Source: Syntrophales bacterium (lineage in GTDB: Bacteria; Desulfobacterota; Syntrophia; Syntrophales; UBA4778). Taken from it: 40,301 bases of DNA. The stretch's first letter is position 1. The number at the start of each line of letters is the position of its first letter. Shown here piece after piece: positions 32,742 to 39,832 of the stretch. The notes beneath the pieces were generated by a model that saw only the letters and a list, made by a program, of their open reading frames with translations, made no database searches and was not told where the DNA came from. The stretch covers positions 1 to 40,301 of the forward strand of contig JAQTPK010000001.1 of the NCBI GenBank assembly GCA_028712885.1, read 5' to 3'. Both the position numbers and the translations under genes were made by a program.

Positions 32742-33395
32742 ATGGAAAAACAAGGGAAAGCAGGTCTGCTCATCAGGCAGCTCCAGGTCGGCCGGATGGC
32801 CATCTTTGCCTATATCGTCGGGGATAAAAATTCGGGCGAGGCGCTCCTTATCGACCCCGCTGCCGAAACAGATCGGATTCTGGCAGAGTGCGCGAAGAAC
32901 GGGCTGAGCGTGAAGTATATCGTAAACACGCACGGACACGTAGACCACATTTCCGGCAATGCCGATGTGAAGCAGAAGACCGGCGCCGGTATCGTCGTTC
33001 ACGAAAAAGATGCCGATATGCTGACGTCCACGCCCGGAATGATCCTTAAAATGTTCGGGGCGAAAGCCTCTCCTCCCGCGGATTTGACTGTGAAAGACGG
33101 CGATTCGATTTCGGCCGGCGGCATATCGCTTCAGGTCCTCCATACTCCGGGACACACTCCCGGGGGCATGTGCCTTTACACGCCGGGATATGTGTTCACA
33201 GGGGATACCCTTTTCGTGGGCGGGGTGGGCAGGACGGATCTGCCCGGAGGCTCCTGGAGGGTCCTCTCCGATTCCATCCGGACCAAACTGCTCGTACTTC
33301 CCGAGACGACAGTGGTTCTGCCGGGGCACAATTACGGCTACAGCGCGCAGTCGACGATCGGAAAGGAAAAGGCCGGAAATCAATTCCTGAAATAG
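32742..33395 (+). CDS. MBL-fold metallohydrolase, glyoxalase II-like
   Basis: 217 residues from ATG 32742. The metal-binding motif is NTHGHVDHISG. Other ligands are in VLHTPGHTPGG (His), VFTGDTLFVGGVGRTD (Asp) and VLPGHNYG (His). It resembles hydroxyacylglutathione hydrolase-like and persulfide dioxygenase-like proteins (ETHE1 type), so thioester or persulfide hydrolysis is possible; the sequence does not separate these. AGGGG lies upstream. The longer frame from 32679 overlaps the promoter. Confidence 0.9.
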   Translation: MEKQGKAGLLIRQLQVGRMAIFAYIVGDKNSGEALLIDPAAETDRILAECAKNGLSVKYIVNTHGHVDHISGNADVKQKTGAGIVVHEKDADMLTSTPGMILKMFGAKASPPADLTVKDGDSISAGGISLQVLHTPGHTPGGMCLYTPGYVFTGDTLFVGGVGRTDLPGGSWRVLSDSIRTKLLVLPETTVVLPGHNYGYSAQSTIGKEKAGNQFLK

Positions 33396-33513
33396 AGGCA
33401 CGAGGCTAAAGGCACAAGGCGAAAGGCGGGCCTGAAGAGCTGGACGAACCATAAGAGGTAAATAAACCGGACTGTTTTTATGTGGCCCTTTGCCCTTTGC
33501 CCTTAACCCTTAA
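33396..33513. repeat. Inverted 7-nt word array (AGGCNNA-type)
   Basis: The left arm at 33396-33428 has AGGCACG, AGGCTAA, AGGCACA, AGGCGAA in exact phase. The right arm at 33482-33513 reads back AGGGTTA, AGGGCAA, AGGGCAA, AGGGCCA. The last base of the right arm abuts the purC Shine-Dalgarno AAGGAGG. Confidence 0.85.
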
Positions 33514-33522
33514 GGAGGATTC

Positions 33523-34407
33523 ATGCAGACCATTTTCAGCACGGATCTGAAAGGACTCAAGCCCTTCAGCCGGGGCAAGGTCAGGGACAACTACGAGACG
33601 GACGGATTTCTTCTCATGGTTGCCACCGACCGGATCTCCGCGTTCGATATCGTGATGCCGAATCCGATACCGGGGAAAGGAAGGATCCTCACCCGGCTCT
33701 CCGCGGTCTGGTTCCGCCGGATTCAGGGAATAGTCGGACATCACCTCGTTTCAACCGACGTTCGGGATTTTCCGAAGGAATGCCTTCCCTACAGGGACGT
33801 TCTTGAAGGCAGAACGATGCTGGTAAAGAAAACGAAGCCTCTCCCGGTGGAGTGCATCATCCGCGGGTACCTGGCCGGCTCGGGGTGGAAAGACTATAAG
33901 GCGAGCGGTGCGATATCCGGAGTCCGGTTACCCCCCGGTCTCAGGGAATCATCGCGGCTGCCGGAGCCTATCTTCACGCCGACAACAAAGGGCGCGGAGG
34001 GTGAGCATGACATGCCGATCACCAGGAAAGACGTGGAGGACATGATCGGTTCCGAACTGACCGCCCGCATGATCGATATCGGATTTAAGATTTACAATTT
34101 TGCCGCGGCGGCCGCGGAGAAAAACGGAATCATCATCGCCGATACGAAAATGGAATTCGGCATCCGGGAAGGGGAGCTTCTGGTAATAGACGAGCTGCTG
34201 ACCCCGGACTCGTCCCGATTCTGGCCCAGGGATGAATACGCGGAGGGGCGCCCCCAGAAAAGTTTCGATAAGCAGTACCTGAGGGATTATCTGATTTCCA
34301 TATCGTGGAATCAGAAACCGCCCGCGCCCGATCTTCCCCCCGAAGTGATTCTCCGAACCAGAGAGAAGTACGAAGAGGCGCTTTCCCGCCTTGGCGGCGA
34401 CTCCTGA
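33523..34407 (+). CDS. purC: SAICAR synthetase
   Basis: Joins CAIR and aspartate in purine synthesis (ATP-dependent). 294 residues, the long form. Signatures: FSRGKVRDNYE, ATDRISAFDIVM, VECIIRGYLAGSGWKDY, FTPTTKGAEGEHD and IADTKMEFG, then DELLTPDSSRFWP. AAGGAGG lies 6 nt before the ATG. The neighbours are not purine genes. Confidence 0.97.
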   Translation: MQTIFSTDLKGLKPFSRGKVRDNYETDGFLLMVATDRISAFDIVMPNPIPGKGRILTRLSAVWFRRIQGIVGHHLVSTDVRDFPKECLPYRDVLEGRTMLVKKTKPLPVECIIRGYLAGSGWKDYKASGAISGVRLPPGLRESSRLPEPIFTPTTKGAEGEHDMPITRKDVEDMIGSELTARMIDIGFKIYNFAAAAAEKNGIIIADTKMEFGIREGELLVIDELLTPDSSRFWPRDEYAEGRPQKSFDKQYLRDYLISISWNQKPPAPDLPPEVILRTREKYEEALSRLGGDS

Positions 34408-34488
34408 AGGCCACCCTTGCACGGTTATTCCCTTAAGATAAGCCTGCGATTGAACGCGGCAGCCGGATGGATTTTTGCGGAGCCGTCA

Positions 34489-34516
34489 TTGACAAAAATC
34501 GGAGGGTAATTATTTT
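34489..34516 (+). promoter_or_regulatory. Promoter of the helical-repeat gene and dnaJ
   Basis: TTGACA (34489-34494, 6/6) - 16 nt - TATTTT (34511-34516, 4/6). A small hairpin GCGCT-GAG-AGCGC follows at 34522-34534 in the 5' leader. No sigma-32 or CIRCE consensus is visible. Confidence 0.55.
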
Positions 34517-34547
34517 AATGTCGCGCTGAGAGCGCCAGGGCGGGGGT

Positions 34548-34934
34548 GTGTCCATTAAAGTACCGGATTACAAAGGAAAACAGAAACTTCTCTACATACA
34601 GGAGACGTCGTCCCCAGAGCTTGTAAGGATCGGGGAAGAATGCCTTAAAGAAGAAAAGATTGCAGACGCAATCGATTTTTTCGGGAAGGCGCAGAACAAA
34701 AGCGGACTGGAAAAAATAGCGGAAGCTCTCATCGACCAGGGCGACCTGATGTTATTCCTGCATTGTTTGAAAGCGCTGGGCCGGGAAGGCTCGGTGCAGG
34801 AATGGGACCGAATCGGCCGCAGGGCTTTGGAACTGGAAAAGTATTCTTTTGCTTTCCATGCCTTCGGACTGGCCGGGAACGCCGCCATGGTTGAAGAGAC
34901 CCGGCGCAAGATGGAAAGGGATCGGCAATCCTGA
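34548..34934 (+). CDS. Helical-repeat (TPR-like) protein upstream of dnaJ
   Basis: 128 residues starting with GTG. The body is helical, with pairs of amphipathic helices reminiscent of TPR repeats: [20 protein letters not shown], then [40 protein letters not shown] and [15 protein letters not shown] recognise no family. It overlaps the dnaJ start by one base (TGATG), so it is coupled to dnaJ and may be a partner or adaptor. A chaperone-related role is inference from position only. Confidence 0.7.
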   Translation: MSIKVPDYKGKQKLLYIQETSSPELVRIGEECLKEEKIADAIDFFGKAQNKSGLEKIAEALIDQGDLMLFLHCLKALGREGSVQEWDRIGRRALELEKYSFAFHAFGLAGNAAMVEETRRKMERDRQS

Positions 34935-35989
34935 TGACAAAGAGGGATTATTACGAAATACTTGGAGTTTCAAGGAACGCATCGGAAGAGGAGATCAAGA
35001 AAAGCTACCGCAAGCTTGCAATGAGGCACCATCCGGATCGAAACCCGGGCAGCAAGGATGCTGAAGAAAAATTCAAGGAGGCATCCGAGGCGTATGAAGT
35101 TCTGAGAGACCCTGAAAAGAGGGAGCTCTATGATAATTACGGCCATGAGGGGCTGAGCGGAGCGGGTTTCAGGGGGTTTTCCGGATTCGAGGATATCTTT
35201 TCAAGCTTCGGGGATATTTTCGAAGATGTATTCGGCTTCACCGGAACCCGGCATTCCCGCAGGACAGTTAGAGCGGGAGCGGATCTGCGGTATGACCTCA
35301 CGATCAACCTCATGGAGTCTGCTTTCGGGACCTCAAAGGAAATCGAAGTCGAGAAATTCGAGATCTGCGGGGAATGCCGCGGGAGCGGGGCGGAGCCGGG
35401 GACCTCTCCGGAAATATGCCCCCGTTGCCGCGGATCGGGTCAGGTGACACAGTCCAGCGGATTCTTCACGATCAGCACAACGTGTCCGCAATGCCGCGGT
35501 TCGGGCAGAATCATTAAAAAGCCCTGCAGGGTCTGCCATGGGGCCGGCCGCGTGCGTGCAAAGAAGAAGGTTCAGCTGAAAATCCCGCCGGGTGTGGAGA
35601 CCGGATCGCGGCTGCGGCTCAGGGGCGAAGGGGAAGAGGGCCAGCCGGGGGCTCCCAGCGGCGACCTGTACGTTTTCATTCACGTACAGGAGCACGAATT
35701 CTTTAAGCGGGATGGAGACGATATTTATTGCCAGATACCGATCTCGATAACGCAGGCAGTCCTGGGCGGGAGCGTGGAGGTGCCGACGCTGGAGGGCCAG
35801 GAACAGCTGAAGATCCCGAGAGGGACTCAGAGCGGGAAGGTTTTCCGCTTCAAGGGCAAGGGAATTCCGCATCTGCGGGGATACGGCCGGGGGGATCAGG
35901 TGGTCCAGGCGATCGTCAAGGTTCCGACCCATATAACAAAGAAGCAGGAAGAACTTCTCAAGGAGTTCGCTAAAATAAGCGGGGAATAG
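34934..35989 (+). CDS. dnaJ: Chaperone DnaJ (class A J-protein)
   Basis: 351 residues. The J-domain (YYEILGV, HPD in HHPDRNPG) spans residues 1-68, followed by a G/F-rich stretch ([12 protein letters not shown]). Four zinc motifs [24 protein letters not shown] and CRVCHGAG are at about 143-206. The C-terminal substrate domain has [16 protein letters not shown]. It acts with DnaK in folding. The start overlaps the helical-repeat gene by one base. dnaK and grpE are not in the window. Confidence 0.97.
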   Translation: MTKRDYYEILGVSRNASEEEIKKSYRKLAMRHHPDRNPGSKDAEEKFKEASEAYEVLRDPEKRELYDNYGHEGLSGAGFRGFSGFEDIFSSFGDIFEDVFGFTGTRHSRRTVRAGADLRYDLTINLMESAFGTSKEIEVEKFEICGECRGSGAEPGTSPEICPRCRGSGQVTQSSGFFTISTTCPQCRGSGRIIKKPCRVCHGAGRVRAKKKVQLKIPPGVETGSRLRLRGEGEEGQPGAPSGDLYVFIHVQEHEFFKRDGDDIYCQIPISITQAVLGGSVEVPTLEGQEQLKIPRGTQSGKVFRFKGKGIPHLRGYGRGDQVVQAIVKVPTHITKKQEELLKEFAKISGE

Positions 35990-36075
35990 GTTATCGGTGG
36001 GTATTGGGTATTAGGTATTGGGATGAACCCTGAACATAAGATCTGTTGCCCATTACCCAATACCCATAACCTATG
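35990..36075. repeat. Inverted 7-nt word array (ATTGGGT-type)
   Basis: The left arm at 35990-36022 has GGTGGGT, ATTGGGT, ATTAGGT, ATTGGGA. The right arm at 36050-36075 is CCCATTACCCAATACCCATA and ACC. It lies between the dnaJ stop and the terminator. Confidence 0.8.
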
Positions 36076-36084
36076 GCCCCAAAT

Positions 36085-36119
36085 AAAAAAGCCGGCTGGG
36101 TGCCAGCCGGCTTTTTTTT
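36085..36119. terminator. Bidirectional Rho-independent terminator
   Basis: Stem GCCGGCTGG / CCAGCCGGC, loop GTG (with G), flanked by AAAAAA and TTTTTTTT. It lies between convergent dnaJ and the Hsp20 genes. The T-tract overlaps the stop codon of the last Hsp20 gene. Confidence 0.95.
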
Positions 36120-36609
36120 ATGATTTGATGGGTATCTTTTTCGACTCCGGCTCCTTGCCGGTTTTAGGAATGTTGATGGTGAGAACTCCCTTCTCGAACT
36201 TCGCTTCGGCCTTGTCCGCATCTATTCCCTCGGGGAGGGTGACGGCCCGGCGGAAAGATCCGAATCTGCGCTCGACCCGGTAATAATTCCCCTCCTTTTC
36301 CTCTTTCTCCTCTTTCTTTTCCCCCTTGAGTACGAGGGCATCCCCGGTGAGCGTGACTTCTATATCCTTCTCGTCGAGTCCGGGAAGCTCCGCGGAGACC
36401 TTGATCTCTTCATCTGTTTCCTTCACGTCGAGCGAGGGGGAGAAGACTTGCCGGCCCCAGGGCTCGGCCAACTTAGCGACATCCGATGAAAAGAAATCGT
36501 CCATGAGGCGGTTCATTTCCCGCTGAAAACTCAGGAACGGCCATTCGCCCTCCCTTTTCGCCGGAAGGCCGCCTCTCATCCTTCTCTGAATAAGATCTCT
36601 CAACGGCAT
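36118..36609 (-). CDS. Hsp20/alpha-crystallin family protein (third of three)
   Basis: 163 residues, ATP-independent holdase chaperone. The alpha-crystallin domain begins near residue 55 (FSPSLDVKETDEEIKVSAEL) and ends with FEKGVLTINIPKT, which is the A-x-x-x-GVL signature. An internal charged insert (EKKEEKEEKEGNYYRVERR) lies at about 96-114. The N-terminal arm has WPFLSFQREMNRLMDDFF. The C-terminal I-P-I (KKIPIKS) is the I-x-I motif. AGGAGG precedes the ATG. Confidence 0.95.
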   Translation of the reverse strand: MPLRDLIQRRMRGGLPAKREGEWPFLSFQREMNRLMDDFFSSDVAKLAEPWGRQVFSPSLDVKETDEEIKVSAELPGLDEKDIEVTLTGDALVLKGEKKEEKEEKEGNYYRVERRFGSFRRAVTLPEGIDADKAEAKFEKGVLTINIPKTGKEPESKKIPIKS

Positions 36610-36640
36610 TTTTCTACCTCCTTTTCTATTTCAGGCAAAT

Positions 36641-37045
36641 CTAAGACGCCCTCACTTCGATCTTCTTCGGCTTCATCGGTTCCGTTTTGGGGAGCACGAG
36701 TTTAAGCACCCCGTTGGAAACCGAGGCCTCAATCTTCTCCCGGTCGATAGCTTCCGAAACTGTGAAAGCGCGCTCGTAATCCCCGATCCCGTATTCTGCA
36801 AACGAGAGATCGTAACCCTTGTAATGCTCCACCTCCACCGATCCGCCTATTGTCAGGACGTTCTTCTCCAGGGTGATATTGACGGATTTCTCGTCAACCC
36901 CGGGCATATCGGCGAAAACAATGATCGCATCTTTCTTTTCCACAATATCCACATTGGGCAGATACACCCTTTTATGCCTGGTCCGCTCGGCATCCACCGG
37001 CGCTTCCGTTTTCTGGGCCTGAACATCTTTCCGTTCGATATCCAT
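36641..37045 (-). CDS. Hsp20/alpha-crystallin family protein (second of three)
   Basis: 134 residues. The alpha-crystallin domain begins at YLPNVDIVEKKDAIIVFADM (28-47) and ends at VSNGVLKLVLPK. There is no long N-terminal arm and no clear C-terminal I-x-I. The loop YKGYDLSFAEYGIGDYERAF replaces the usual FxRxFxLP region. This makes it the most divergent of the three. AGGGGGTG precedes the ATG. It starts 10 nt after the first gene. Confidence 0.92.
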   Translation of the reverse strand: MDIERKDVQAQKTEAPVDAERTRHKRVYLPNVDIVEKKDAIIVFADMPGVDEKSVNITLEKNVLTIGGSVEVEHYKGYDLSFAEYGIGDYERAFTVSEAIDREKIEASVSNGVLKLVLPKTEPMKPKKIEVRAS

Positions 37046-37055
37046 ATGACACCCC

Positions 37056-37499
37056 CTATGCCGATTTTATCTGGATCTTCTTGGGCTTGTCCGCTTCCGC
37101 CCGGGGGAGCTCTATTTTCAGGACTCCCTTTTCATAGTTGGCGTTGACTCTGCCCGATTCGATCTGAAAGGGAAGTTTGAGGGATCTGGCAAAACTCCCG
37201 TATGCCCTCTCCTGCCGGTGATACGTTTCGGCTTCCTTCAATTCCTCCGCAGTGCGGACCCCTTTCAGTTTGAGCGTGTCGCCGACAACGGAAATATCGA
37301 TCTGTTTTGGGTCAATGCCCGGCATCTCGGCTGTGATCAACGCGTCATTTTCGCTGATCCAAACATTCATGGCCGGGAAGTCCTGCGAATAGGGAACGGT
37401 GATCCCGGAAAAAAGACGATCCATTTCCTGTTGGAGCCTCTGCATATCATGCCAGGGACTCCGACCTCTTTGAAGTCTCCCGATCTCTGGCCACCACAT
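37056..37499 (-). CDS. Hsp20/alpha-crystallin family protein (first of three)
   Basis: 147 residues. ATG 37499 was chosen because GGAGG lies 8 nt upstream; the frame extends to 37565 without support. The N-terminus WWPEIGRLQRGRSPWHDMQR is followed by the alpha-crystallin domain (AMNVWISENDALITAEMPGI) and NYEKGVLKIELPRA. The C-terminal KKIQIKSA holds an I-x-I motif. It heads the three-gene operon. Confidence 0.94.
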   Translation of the reverse strand: MWWPEIGRLQRGRSPWHDMQRLQQEMDRLFSGITVPYSQDFPAMNVWISENDALITAEMPGIDPKQIDISVVGDTLKLKGVRTAEELKEAETYHRQERAYGSFARSLKLPFQIESGRVNANYEKGVLKIELPRAEADKPKKIQIKSA

Positions 37500-37530
37500 A
37501 TGTGAACCTCCTTGTTTATTTCTGGGCCTT

Positions 37531-37558
37531 AAATTAGTAATCAAAAATTTCTTGTCAA
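37531..37558 (-). promoter_or_regulatory. Candidate Hsp20 operon promoter
   Basis: On the minus strand TTGACA (37553-37558, 6/6) - 16 nt - TAATTT (37531-37536, 3/6). No CIRCE, HAIR or sigma-32 -10 box is visible. The short leader has no RNA thermometer pattern I can identify. Confidence 0.45.
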
Positions 37559-37574
37559 GGATCAAGCAGGATCG

Positions 37575-37741
37575 GGTACCCTGTTCACAGTTGCCGAGAG
37601 GTGCTCTTTATGAAAATCATATAACCGGATTTTCCGGTTGACTGATCCCTGAGATTTGAACTACTTTTCGGCAACTCTGGATTCTGAGCTGCGAACTGTG
37701 GACTCCTGAACTGTGAGCTGCAAACTGGGAACTGGGAACTG
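37575..37741. repeat. 7-nt word array (AACTGNG-type)
   Basis: The main run at 37680-37741 has AACTGTG, GACTCCTG, AACTGTG, AGCTGCA, AACTGGG, AACTGGG, AACTG and runs into the MFS start codon. A complementary left piece is at 37580-37600 (GTTCACAGTTGCC), and another pair GTTGCCGA/TCGGCAAC is at 37588-37674. It fills the gap to the Hsp20 genes. Confidence 0.75.
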
Positions 37742-39055
37742 ATGATCATGCCCGAAAAGATCCGGAGCAGGATGGAGAACGCCTGGTGCATGTACGACTG
37801 GGCCAATTCCGCCTTCACCACGACAATCATCGCCGCCGTATTCCCCTATTATTATGTCTCAGTGGCGGGGAAGAGCCTCGATCCCAATGTCGCCACCGCC
37901 TATTGGGGCTATACGAATACCTTCGCCATGCTCCTGACCGCCGTCACGGCGCCCGTGCTCGGAGCGATAGCGGACAGGTCCGGTTCAAGAAAGAAGTTCC
38001 TCGCCGCCTTGGCCGGGATCGGAATGATGTTTTCGGGGCTGCTCGCGCTTGTCGGACCGGGCGACTGGATCCTGGCATCCGCCCTCTTCATCTGCGGGCT
38101 CATCGGGTGGTCGGGGGCAAACGTTTTCTACGATTCACTTCTCCCCCATGTAGCGGCGCAGGGGCGGATAGATACGGTCTCCAGCCGGGGATTTGCGCTG
38201 GGATATCTCGGGGGAGGGCTGCTGCTGGCATTGAATCTGGTCATGATTCAGCCGGGCCTGCTCGGACTCGAGAGCTTTCCCGGCATCCCGGACGCGCAGT
38301 GGGGAGCGCGCGTGTCGTTCATCAGCGTGGCCGTCTGGTGGGCGGTTTTCTCGGCGCCGCTGCTTGCCCGTGTTCCCGAGCCGCCGGTCAGGACCGGCGA
38401 TTACGATCGGTTAAACCCCATGCGATCGGGTTTCCGCAGGGTAACCCGGACCATCAGAGAAGCGCGCCGGCATCCGGACATACTTCTCTTCCTGACGGCA
38501 TACTGGCTCTACAACGACGGAATAGCCTCCGTTATCGTCATGGCAGTCGCCTTCGGACACGAGATCGGGATAAGCCAGGGACACCTTATCGGCGCAATTC
38601 TCGCCGTGCAGTTTGTTGGCGTGCCGTTCGCGATTCTTTTCGGCCGGCTCTCTGGATGGATAGGCGCCAAAAGATCGATCATGGTCGGTCTGGGGATTTA
38701 TTGCCTGATCGTCACGGGAGGATATTTCATGACCAGCCCCCTGCATTTCTGGATTCTCGCCCTCCTTGTCGCCACCGCGCAGGGAGGAACCCAGGCGCTG
38801 AGCAGGTCCCTTTTCGCCCGAATGGCCCCGGAAAAAAGAGCGGCTGAATTCTTCGGTTTTTATGACGTCAGCGCCAAATTTGCCAGTATCATGGGTCCAT
38901 TCCTCTTTTCGACCGTCGCCATTTTGACCGGTTCCAGCAGGAACGGCATTCTGGCGCTCCTGGCGCTTTTTGTCCTGGGCGGAGGCCTGCTTTCCGCAGT
39001 AAATGTGGAGAGGGGCGCGCGCGCAACATCGGACCCCGGCCGCAATGAGATTTGA
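37742..39055 (+). CDS. MFS transporter, UMF1/Atg22-like
   Basis: 437 residues, about 12 hydrophobic segments. The start ENAWCMYDWANSAFTTTIIA is the UMF1 family signature (WCMYDWANSAF), and the DRSGSRKKFL loop follows helix 2-3. Related eukaryotic Atg22 exports amino acids from vacuoles; the bacterial substrate is unknown. The start codon lies at the end of a word array and has no ribosome site; the in-frame ATG at 37748 is an alternative. Confidence 0.9.
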   Translation: MIMPEKIRSRMENAWCMYDWANSAFTTTIIAAVFPYYYVSVAGKSLDPNVATAYWGYTNTFAMLLTAVTAPVLGAIADRSGSRKKFLAALAGIGMMFSGLLALVGPGDWILASALFICGLIGWSGANVFYDSLLPHVAAQGRIDTVSSRGFALGYLGGGLLLALNLVMIQPGLLGLESFPGIPDAQWGARVSFISVAVWWAVFSAPLLARVPEPPVRTGDYDRLNPMRSGFRRVTRTIREARRHPDILLFLTAYWLYNDGIASVIVMAVAFGHEIGISQGHLIGAILAVQFVGVPFAILFGRLSGWIGAKRSIMVGLGIYCLIVTGGYFMTSPLHFWILALLVATAQGGTQALSRSLFARMAPEKRAAEFFGFYDVSAKFASIMGPFLFSTVAILTGSSRNGILALLALFVLGGGLLSAVNVERGARATSDPGRNEI

Positions 39056-39082
39056 CACTGTCCTGCAGGCGTGCAATTATCG

Positions 39083-39187
39083 GCTTCAGGTTTCAATTTT
39101 CAGGTCTCAACTTGTTTTTGGAGGCTTGAGACTTGGACCTGGTACCGAGTTCCGCAACCTGAGACCTGGAACTGAGACTTGAAACTC
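39083..39187. repeat. Inverted 7-nt word array (RACYTGR-type)
   Basis: The left arm at 39083-39115 is CTTCAGGTTTCAATTTTCAG, then GTCTCAACTTG. The right arm at 39120-39187 has GGCTTGA, GACTTGG, ACCTGGT, then ACCTGAG, ACCTGGA, ACTGAG, ACTTGAA. The maf start codon lies inside the right arm. Confidence 0.75.
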
Positions 39188-39775
39188 CTTAATCAGAAAC
39201 TGATCCTGGCCTCGGCATCGCCCCGAAGAAAAGAGCTTTTCGACCTGCTTGAACTTGAGTATTCGGTCGTGCCGAGCGGGGTTAAAGAGGAGTTCCTGCC
39301 GGGCATGTCCGCACGCGACCACGCGCTCGGACATGCCAGGTCGAAAGCCGTTTCGGTGTCCGCCAGGTTCCCTCTCAGCTGGGTGGTAGGAGCGGATACG
39401 ATCGTCGTTGTGGACGGAAAACCTCTCGGCAAGCCGAGGAGCCGGGAAGAAGCCGTGAAGATGTTGAAAGAGCTGAGCGGAAAAACCCACAACGTGATTA
39501 CCGGCTATGCCGTCGCCCGGGAAGGCCGGATAGCAGCCGACGGCGCCGTCAGCTCGGAAGTGGTATTCCGGGCCATTCCGGACGAGGAGATGGAGTGGTA
39601 CGTGTCCACCGGAGAACCCTTCGATAAGGCGGGCGGTTATGCCGTCCAGGGGGCCGGCGCATTTTTAATTGAGGAAATCCGCGGCTCTTATACTAATGTG
39701 ATCGGGCTCCCGCTGAGCGAAGTGATAGGAGTCCTGAAAAGCCTCGGGGTCATCAGGTTCGAGGCCGGCGGGTAG
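39179..39775 (+). CDS. maf: Maf family nucleoside triphosphate pyrophosphatase
   Basis: Hydrolyses dTTP/UTP or modified nucleotides, keeping them out of nucleic acids; it also affects division. 198 residues: LILASASPRRKELFDLL (8-24), VVGADTIVVVDGKPLGKP, LSGKTHNVITGYAV, YVSTGEPFDKAGGYAVQGAG, and the final GSYTNVIGLPLSEV. The TTG at 39179 is the only start before the LASASPRR motif, and it lies in the word array with no ribosome site, so initiation is odd. Confidence 0.95.
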   Translation: MKLLNQKLILASASPRRKELFDLLELEYSVVPSGVKEEFLPGMSARDHALGHARSKAVSVSARFPLSWVVGADTIVVVDGKPLGKPRSREEAVKMLKELSGKTHNVITGYAVAREGRIAADGAVSSEVVFRAIPDEEMEWYVSTGEPFDKAGGYAVQGAGAFLIEEIRGSYTNVIGLPLSEVIGVLKSLGVIRFEAGG

Positions 39776-39777
39776 TT

Positions 39778-39815
39778 GCTTTTCGCTTTTCACTTTTTAC
39801 TCTTTACTTTCTCAC
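39778..39815. repeat. Single-arm word array (TTTTCAC/TTTTTAC-type)
   Basis: GCTTTTC, GCTTTTC, ACTTTTT, ACTCTTT, ACTTTCTCACC (39780-39815). Only the right-hand arm is visible. It resembles the GTAAAAG-type array near proC (complement) and ends just before the yggS ribosome site. Confidence 0.6.
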
Positions 39816-39832
39816 CGAAAGGGAGTTGGAGA

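Noticed and set aside
37500-37565. ROSE or fourU RNA thermometer before the first Hsp20 gene
   Set aside because: No UUGCU or UUUU pairing with the GGAGG site is visible in the short leader.
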